Below are positions 59,700 to 64,000 of a stretch of DNA of 64,000 nucleotides, in pieces (position 1 is the stretch's first letter; each line of letters opens with the position of its first letter). The position numbers and the translations under genes were made by a program. The stretch covers positions 1,240,001 to 1,304,000 of the forward strand of contig OY970313.1 of NCBI GenBank assembly GCA_963716445.1, written 5' to 3'. This stretch comes from JAAYBF01 sp963716445 (lineage in GTDB: Bacteria > Actinomycetota > Thermoleophilia > Solirubrobacterales > Thermoleophilaceae). The notes beneath the pieces are model-generated. The model had not been told where the DNA came from, made no database searches, and saw only the letters and a list, made by a program, of their open reading frames with translations.

Positions 59700-60683
59700 G
59701 TGAGCTGGAGTCCTGCCGGTTCGACCGTCCTCGTGACGGGCGCGCAGGGGTTCATCGGCTCGTGGCTGGCCGAGCGCCTGCTCGACGACGGGGCGCGCGT
59801 GGTGGTGCCGCGCCGCGACGTCGAGCCCGAGTCGCGCTTTCGCGCCGAGGGGGTGGAAGAGCGCTGCGTCGTCGCGCTGGCGGACGTCCAGGATCTCGAC
59901 GCGATCGCCCGGGTCCTCAACGAGCACGAGGTCGACGCGGTCTTCCACCTGGCGGCGCAGACGATCGTCGGGACGGCGAACCGCTCGCCGCTGTCGACCT
60001 TCGAGGCGAACGTGCGAGGGACCTACGTGCTGCTCGAGGCCTGCCGTGCGCTGGGGAAAGGAAGCCCGCTCTCGAGGATCGTCGTCGCCTCGTCGGACAA
60101 GGCTTACGGCTCGCACGACGAGCTGCCGTATCGCGAGGACTTCGCGCTGCAGCCGACGTTCCCCTACGACGTCTCGAAGGCCTGCACAGACATGATCGCG
60201 CGCAGCTTCGCCGTCACCTACGGATTGCCGATCGCTGTGACGCGCCTGGCGAACGTCTACGGCGGAGGGGACATCAACTGGTCGCGAATCGTGCCCGACA
60301 CCTGTCGCGCGCTGGCGAAGGGCGACCGGCCTGTGATCCGCTCCGACGGCACGCCCGAGCGCGACTACCTCTACGTCGAGGACGCCGTCGAGGCCTATCT
60401 CGCGGTGGCGGCGTCGCTCGACCGCGAAGAGCTCCACGGTCGCGCCTGGAACGCGGGCTGGGGCTCGCCGCTGTCGGTGCGCGAGATCGTCGACCGTCTG
60501 ATCGCGGCCTCCGAGCGCGACCTGGAGCCCGAGGTCAGGGGAAACGGCACGCCCCACGGCGAGATAGATCGCCAATACCTCGACTCGACCGCGATCCGGG
60601 AGCAGCTCGGCTGGGAGCCCCGCGTCGAGCTCGGCGATGGCCTGCGCAGGGCGTACGCGTGGTACGCGCGGCACGCCTCATAG
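59700..60683 (+). CDS. NAD-dependent sugar-nucleotide dehydratase/epimerase (CDP-glucose 4,6-dehydratase-like)
   Basis: 327 residues, extended SDR. NAD motif VTGAQGFIGSW at 12-22, FHLAAQ, catalytic region SSDKAYGS and YDVSK (Tyr/Lys pair), and GGGDINWSRIVPDTCRA plus RDYLYVEDAVEAY, which recall RfbG. GTG start 12 bp after the sulfur carrier. Its biochemical link to the riboswitch operon is not obvious; RfbF and the epimerase are at 37 kb. Confidence 0.85.
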   Translation: MSWSPAGSTVLVTGAQGFIGSWLAERLLDDGARVVVPRRDVEPESRFRAEGVEERCVVALADVQDLDAIARVLNEHEVDAVFHLAAQTIVGTANRSPLSTFEANVRGTYVLLEACRALGKGSPLSRIVVASSDKAYGSHDELPYREDFALQPTFPYDVSKACTDMIARSFAVTYGLPIAVTRLANVYGGGDINWSRIVPDTCRALAKGDRPVIRSDGTPERDYLYVEDAVEAYLAVAASLDREELHGRAWNAGWGSPLSVREIVDRLIAASERDLEPEVRGNGTPHGEIDRQYLDSTAIREQLGWEPRVELGDGLRRAYAWYARHAS

Positions 60684-60918
60684 CGATCGACTCCCCTCGT
60701 TCACCGCCGCTAAGCTCGTCCTGGTTGGCTCCGCTACTGGGCGGCATCCCTTTCACTTCAGCACTCTTTCAGCGCGCCTCGGTGCGACGAATCAGCGCGG
60801 AGGCGCGAGCAAGGTGCGATCCGGGGGCGGGGCCTTCTCTATCAGGAGCCATGCCGTCGCCCGAGTCTCCGGCTCCAGAACGATCAGAAGGTCCGTGACC
60901 AAGAGCCTCCGAAGTGGG
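60684..60918. other. Intergenic region before the STAS gene
   Basis: 235 bp, less GC-rich than average. No gene is supported. On the minus strand a 49-codon frame (VASLNSDNPL..., ending at 60792) has a protein-like look but weak codon bias, and I do not call it. Confidence 0.4.
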
Positions 60919-60947
60919 TTGTCAGAGTTCAGTGACGCCACTAGAAT
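60919..60947 (+). promoter_or_regulatory. Sigma-A-type promoter for the STAS gene
   Basis: TTGTCA (60919-60924), 17-bp spacer, TAGAAT (60942-60947): the best housekeeping-type promoter in the window. It predicts a start near 60954 and a leader of about 114 nt. Confidence 0.65.
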
Positions 60948-61032
60948 CGTCCTGGTCCCGGGGAACGGATGGAGTCGCCGGGATCGTCGACTGAGAGGAA
61001 GGCCCGCATGCTCCACCCGGGACGTGCGAGTC

Positions 61033-61060
61033 CCTCGAAGACCCGTAAAACTCTTCGAGG
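61033..61060 (+). promoter_or_regulatory. Hairpin sequestering the STAS ribosome-binding site
   Basis: CCTCGAAGA (61033-61041), a 10-nt loop and TCTTCGAGG (61052-61060): 9 perfect base pairs. The 3' arm overlaps the Shine-Dalgarno GAGGAG (61057-61062) of the gene starting at 61068. Folding would hide the ribosome-binding site. Confidence 0.6.
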
Positions 61061-61067
61061 AGCCGCG

Positions 61068-61442
61068 ATGCCATTGTCGTCCGGAGTGCAGATCGAGGTG
61101 CAGGTCCAGGGGACGACGCGGGTCATCGCTATCGAGGGGGAGCTGGACTTCTCTTCGGTCTCGCGGGTTCAGGAGGCGATCGACGCGGCGCTGTCCGATC
61201 GTCCCGAGACCGTCGTGCTCGATCTCAGCGGACTCGCGTTCTGCGACTCGTCCGGAATTCACCTCGTCGTGCGCAGTCACCAGCGCGCCACCGACAACGG
61301 CATCCGATTCGTAGCCATCCGGCCGCTGGGCTCCGCTTGGCGCGTCTTCGAGATCTGCGGGATCAACGGCCAGGTGGGGTTCGTCGACGCCCACGACGAG
61401 TCTTCGGACGACGGACGCTCGCCCACAGCCGGTGCACTCTGA
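61068..61442 (+). CDS. STAS-domain anti-sigma factor antagonist
   Basis: 124 residues from the ATG at 61068, 6 nt after GAGGAG. The SpoIIAA/RsbV-type pattern is clear: IAIEGELDFSSVSRVQEAIDAAL, then VVLDLSGLAFCDSSGIHLVV, where the first Ser after Asp60 is the phosphorylation site that switches partner binding. It would bind an RsbW-type kinase and free a stress sigma factor; none is in the window. A regulatory hairpin covers its ribosome-binding site. Confidence 0.9.
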   Translation: MPLSSGVQIEVQVQGTTRVIAIEGELDFSSVSRVQEAIDAALSDRPETVVLDLSGLAFCDSSGIHLVVRSHQRATDNGIRFVAIRPLGSAWRVFEICGINGQVGFVDAHDESSDDGRSPTAGAL

Positions 61443-61463
61443 CTAGCCCGCCGGCTCGATCCA

Positions 61464-61883
61464 CTAGGCGACGGAGGAGCTGTGGTCGCCGTCCGTGGCG
61501 GCGACACGACCGTTGGACGGATCGGCCGGCTCGAGCACGAAGGACTCGACCGCGACGTCCGGATCGAGGTGGTTGTCGCTCAGGAAGGCCATGACCTTGC
61601 GACCGCTGAGCCCCTCGACCAGCGCTATGAGATCGTCTTGCATCGTCCGCTGGTAGGCACGGCGGGCGCTGAGCACCAGCGTGGTCTCGCCGTCCATCAC
61701 GAGGCTTCGCTCGCCTTTCGTGAGGGTGTCCTCGAGCACCACCGCGATCAGGTCGGTCGAGACGTAGGTGCGCGCCTTCGTCGGCCCCCGGCCGACGTAA
61801 TCCCTGATCACTCGCACGACGCCGCTCGATATCGCGGCGGCGAGCTCGCCTCCCACTGGACGGTCGGTCTGGCTGCCGGACAT
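61464..61883 (-). CDS. DUF2294 domain protein
   Basis: 139 residues from the ATG at 61883, with GAGAGAGG upstream. The pattern VIRDYVGRGPTKARTYVSTDLIAVVLEDTLTKGERSL with a later SGRKVMAFLSDNHLDPDVAVESFVLEP fits DUF2294 (Na-translocating decarboxylase-like annotation in databases is not evidence). Function unknown. Convergent with the STAS gene. Confidence 0.85.
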   Translation of the reverse strand: MSGSQTDRPVGGELAAAISSGVVRVIRDYVGRGPTKARTYVSTDLIAVVLEDTLTKGERSLVMDGETTLVLSARRAYQRTMQDDLIALVEGLSGRKVMAFLSDNHLDPDVAVESFVLEPADPSNGRVAATDGDHSSSVA

Positions 61884-62103
61884 GGCAAGCCTCTCTCCGC
61901 TTCCCTCGCAACTTGGGGCCACGCCACGGAGAAGGAAACGAAGTAAGCCCGTCGGCAGCCCGTGTGCCGGCGCAGTGCCCGCGGTCAGCGGTCCCGAGTC
62001 AGTCCACGTGGCTCCAGTGTAGACCCATCGAGGCCGCTTCCCGGCAGGAGAGGCCAAGGCCGTGCCCAAGCGGATTTGGGCACGGCCAAACGCCCGCCGA
62101 TGG

Positions 62104-62373
62104 CTATGTGGCGCGGGTTCGTCCTCCTGTCGCCATCCGGTAGACGACGAGCAGCAGCAGCGAGCCGAGGATGGCGATCACCCATGTCCCGATGTCGAAG
62201 AACTCGTCGAGGTCGCCGATGTCCAGGGCGCTGGCGATCAGGCCGCCGACGATCGCCCCGACGATCCCGATCAGCATCGTGACGATGATGCCGCCAGGAT
62301 CGTCGCCCGGCAGGATCGCCTTTGCGATCGCACCGGCGAGAAGCCCCAAGACGATCCAGCCCAAGATTCCCAT
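62104..62373 (-). CDS. GlsB/YeaQ/YmgE family stress-response membrane protein
   Basis: 89 residues, three hydrophobic helices: MGILGWIVLGLLAGAIAK at the start, IVTMLIGIVGAIVGGLIAS in the middle, WVIAILGSLLLLVVYRM near the end, with the conserved PGDDPGG turn. GAGAGAGA precedes the ATG. Upstream on the minus strand, GATT-N16-GGGTAC (62407-62432) resembles a SigB-type promoter. Confidence 0.92.
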   Translation of the reverse strand: MGILGWIVLGLLAGAIAKAILPGDDPGGIIVTMLIGIVGAIVGGLIASALDIGDLDEFFDIGTWVIAILGSLLLLVVYRMATGGRTRAT

Positions 62374-62406
62374 CGATCTCTCTCCTCTTGCGGGGACGCT
62401 GAGGCG

Positions 62407-62432
62407 GTACCCAGCCGGCGTCCCATCGAATC
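62407..62432 (-). promoter_or_regulatory. SigB-like promoter candidate before the GlsB/YeaQ gene
   Basis: Minus strand: GATT (62429-62432), 16 nt, GGGTAC (62407-62412), about 34 nt before the ATG. One mismatch from the GTTT-N14-16-GGGTA form. Confidence 0.3.
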
Positions 62433-62503
62433 GCCGCGATCGCTCGACTTGCTTCCAGGGCGAAGACGGCGGGAAGACCTCTCCCTGGACTGGCGGTGTC
62501 GAC

Positions 62504-62752
62504 TCAGTCCGGCTGGGTGGGCCGCTCGGCCACGTACGTCAGGAGGCTCTGGTGGTCCTCGGCGCAGGCGGGACACCCCTCTAGGTGCTCACGCATCCCC
62601 GGGACCTCGCGATCGACGTGGCCGCCGGCCAGCTCGAGCTCCACGTAACGGTCGAGCTCGTCGAAGCACTGCTCGCACGTCAGCTCCCGACCCGCAGGTC
62701 CGACTAGTCGTCTCACGAGGCGGTCGTGGCTCGGTTGGCTGGGCCTTGTCAT
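62504..62752 (-). CDS. Zinc-binding anti-sigma factor (zf-HC2 / ZAS type)
   Basis: 82 residues with CEQCFDELDRYVELEL and H...HLEGCPACAED, the H-x3-C-x2-C core of ZAS anti-sigma factors; an upstream CxxC pair is also present. No membrane segment, so a cytoplasmic, redox- or metal-sensitive type (RsrA/MycP-like) is likely. Its ATG overlaps the sigma factor stop (ATGA). Confidence 0.88.
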   Translation of the reverse strand: MTRPSQPSHDRLVRRLVGPAGRELTCEQCFDELDRYVELELAGGHVDREVPGMREHLEGCPACAEDHQSLLTYVAERPTQPD

Positions 62753-63411
62753 AGGGTGACCTCCGCGTCGGCGTTGACGTGGAGCCCGCGCTCGGCGAGT
62801 GCGGCTCGGAGCTTTCGGCGGGCGTCGTGGATGGTCTTGTAGAGAGCGCCCCTGGTCGTGCCGAGTCGCTCGGCGAGCACGTCGATCGGGACGTCGTTGA
62901 GCGTGACTGCGACGAGGACCTCTCGCTGGTGCCGGCTGAGGTCGCCTTCGATCGCCTGGCGAAGAGCGGCGAGCAGCTCCATCGTCTCGACGTCGTGCTG
63001 TGGCGAGTGCCCGCCGTCGCCGATCGATGCCCACCCCTCGGGCTCGAGTGGGATCTCGCGCCCTTGCCACGCGCGCCGGCGGATCTTCACCGCCGCCTCG
63101 AGCAGGGCGAACTTGTAGGCCCAGGTGGTGAAGCGGCTGTCGCCGCGGAAGTCGGCGAGCTTGCCCAGGATCGCTACGAGCGCATCGTCGGCGCTCTGGT
63201 GGGCGAGGTCGTCGTGGTCGTCGCCGCGCAGCTGGGGGAACGCCGCGCCGCGCCGGCGGACCTCGAACCGGGCCGCCTTCAGCAGCATGGCGTGCAGGGC
63301 CTCGATCGCCGCTTGGCGGTCGGGACTGTCCGGGTCGAGTCGATCGATCCAAGCCTGCGACTCCTCGTCGAGGCGCTTGCCGTCATTGGGGGAGGCGCCG
63401 AAAGCTGGCAT
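62749..63411 (-). CDS. ECF-type RNA polymerase sigma factor
   Basis: 220 residues from the ATG at 63411; the frame is open upstream, so a GTG a few codons earlier is possible. Sigma region 2 (HDDLAHQSADDALVAILGKLADFRGDSRFTTWAYKFALLEA) and region 4 (LSRHQREVLVAVTLNDVPIDVLAERLGTTRGALYKTIHDARRKL) are present; region 3 is absent, as in the ECF class. Co-encoded with its likely anti-sigma factor. It would control a small stress regulon. Confidence 0.9.
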   Translation of the reverse strand: MPAFGASPNDGKRLDEESQAWIDRLDPDSPDRQAAIEALHAMLLKAARFEVRRRGAAFPQLRGDDHDDLAHQSADDALVAILGKLADFRGDSRFTTWAYKFALLEAAVKIRRRAWQGREIPLEPEGWASIGDGGHSPQHDVETMELLAALRQAIEGDLSRHQREVLVAVTLNDVPIDVLAERLGTTRGALYKTIHDARRKLRAALAERGLHVNADAEVTL

Positions 63412-63580
63412 GGCCGTCCCGATGACGCTAGCGGAGGAGCCACAGCCGCCAACGGGCCGGTTGGGTGGCGAAGCGACAATCGACATTGACCCTTTGGCGA
63501 CGGCCGGGCGCAGTTCCTTACCCGCGTTAGCAAGACGACGGCGCGGGTAAGACGAGCGCACTTGCCGACGCCAACGAAGC

Positions 63581-64000
63581 ATGACCCTCGACCGCACGCA
63601 CCGCCTTCGACAGCTGCATGACGCCGGCGTCTCCATCTGGCTCGACACGCTCTCGCGGGATCTGCTCGACAGCGGCCATTTCGCGGGGCTGGTCAGGGAG
63701 CGCTTCGTCAGTGGAGCGACCTCCAACCCGACCATCTTCGAGAAGGCGATCAGCGGATCGGACCGCTACGACGCCCAGCTCCGATCGCTGGTCTCCGACG
63801 GCGTCACCGATAGCCGTGACCTCTTCCTCGCCGCCGCGCTCGATGACGTCCGCGCCGCCGCGGCGATACTGCGGCCGCTCCACGAGCGCACCGCCGGCCA
63901 CGACGGCTTCGTGTCCTTCGAGTGCACGCCGGACGTCGCCGACGACGCCGAGGCCACCGTCGTCCAGGCGCTCGACCTCTGGGAGCGCCTGGGCCTTCCC
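63581..64000 (+). CDS. tal: Transaldolase, 3'-partial
   Basis: The first 140 codons of a transaldolase, cut by the window end. It reads MTLDRTHRLRQLHDAGVSIWLDTLSRDLL, then SGATSNPTIFEKAISGSDRYD and FVSFECTPDVADD. The WLD and SNPTIF motifs mark the bacterial tal type; the catalytic Lys lies beyond the window. It transfers dihydroxyacetone units in the pentose-phosphate pathway. Divergent from the ECF sigma gene. Confidence 0.93.
   Translation, partial: MTLDRTHRLRQLHDAGVSIWLDTLSRDLLDSGHFAGLVRERFVSGATSNPTIFEKAISGSDRYDAQLRSLVSDGVTDSRDLFLAAALDDVRAAAAILRPLHERTAGHDGFVSFECTPDVADDAEATVVQALDLWERLGLP

Noticed and set aside
60792..60940. 49-codon minus-strand frame before the STAS gene
   Set aside because: The peptide looks plausible but has weak GC3 bias and no ribosome-binding site, and it overlaps the STAS promoter.

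Overview
The window is a very GC-rich chromosomal segment with dense, overlapping, mostly co-directional housekeeping genes, many GTG/TTG starts and frequent start/stop overlaps. Protein features (Actinobacterial Holin-X and DUF3618 proteins, a probable F420-dependent LLM oxidoreductase, a short primary sigma factor behind dgt-dnaG, a fused SecDF, an MEP isoprenoid pathway) point to a deep-branching actinobacterium. Class Thermoleophilia (Solirubrobacterales-like) is my best guess; this is inference from gene content, not a database match. No rRNA, CRISPR array, insertion sequence or convincing prophage is visible.

Layout. 0-1.4 kb: metallo-beta-lactamase-fold hydrolase and a VapBC toxin-antitoxin pair. 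1.5-15 kb: a long forward core run: efp, nusB, xseB-like, ispA, dxs, tlyA, nadK, recN, pyrG, M20 peptidase, xerD, mutM, recO. 15-23 kb: histidine phosphatase, an FCD-type GntR regulator and, divergent from it, a probable catabolic cluster (Tat/lipoprotein sugar-binding protein, two permeases, ATPase, Asp/Glu-racemase-family enzyme, aldehyde dehydrogenase). 23-27 kb: dgt-dnaG-rpoD and tRNA-Asn. 27-33 kb: a MarR regulator divergent from YceI / FMN reductase / esterase genes, then a glycosyltransferase, an LLM oxidoreductase, an unknown protein and an SDR. 33-37 kb: thioredoxin-like lipoprotein, a CAT-anticodon tRNA, an HNH protein, and a three-gene membrane/stress cluster. 37-41.5 kb: sugar-nucleotide genes, an RpiR regulator, pdxST and an M29 aminopeptidase. 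41.5-54 kb: an unexplained structured intergenic element, yebC, ruvCAB, a zinc-ribbon/PAS protein, secDF, a 126-nt near-perfect palindrome, recJ (with a long C-terminal extension), relA and a lipid kinase. 54-60.7 kb: MBL hydrolase, phosphohexomutase, CorA, then a SAM-I riboswitch upstream of thrC, a ThiS/MoaD-like sulfur carrier and a CDP-glucose-dehydratase-like gene. 61-64 kb: STAS protein, DUF2294, GlsB/YeaQ, an anti-sigma/ECF sigma pair, and the start of a transaldolase.

Most distinctive observations: (1) a SAM-I riboswitch driving a threonine-synthase-family enzyme plus a sulfur-carrier protein whose C-terminus is GGQ, which could be a thiocarboxylate route to homocysteine; (2) a compact unassigned RNA-like element with a 16-bp closing helix and a potential 8-bp pseudoknot upstream of yebC; (3) a 126-nt palindrome upstream of recJ; (4) a repeated pattern of a -10 hexamer 6-8 nt before the start codon of at least a dozen genes, implying widespread leaderless mRNAs; (5) several operator arrays (GntR, MarR, VapB) and a Shine-Dalgarno-sequestering hairpin before the STAS gene.
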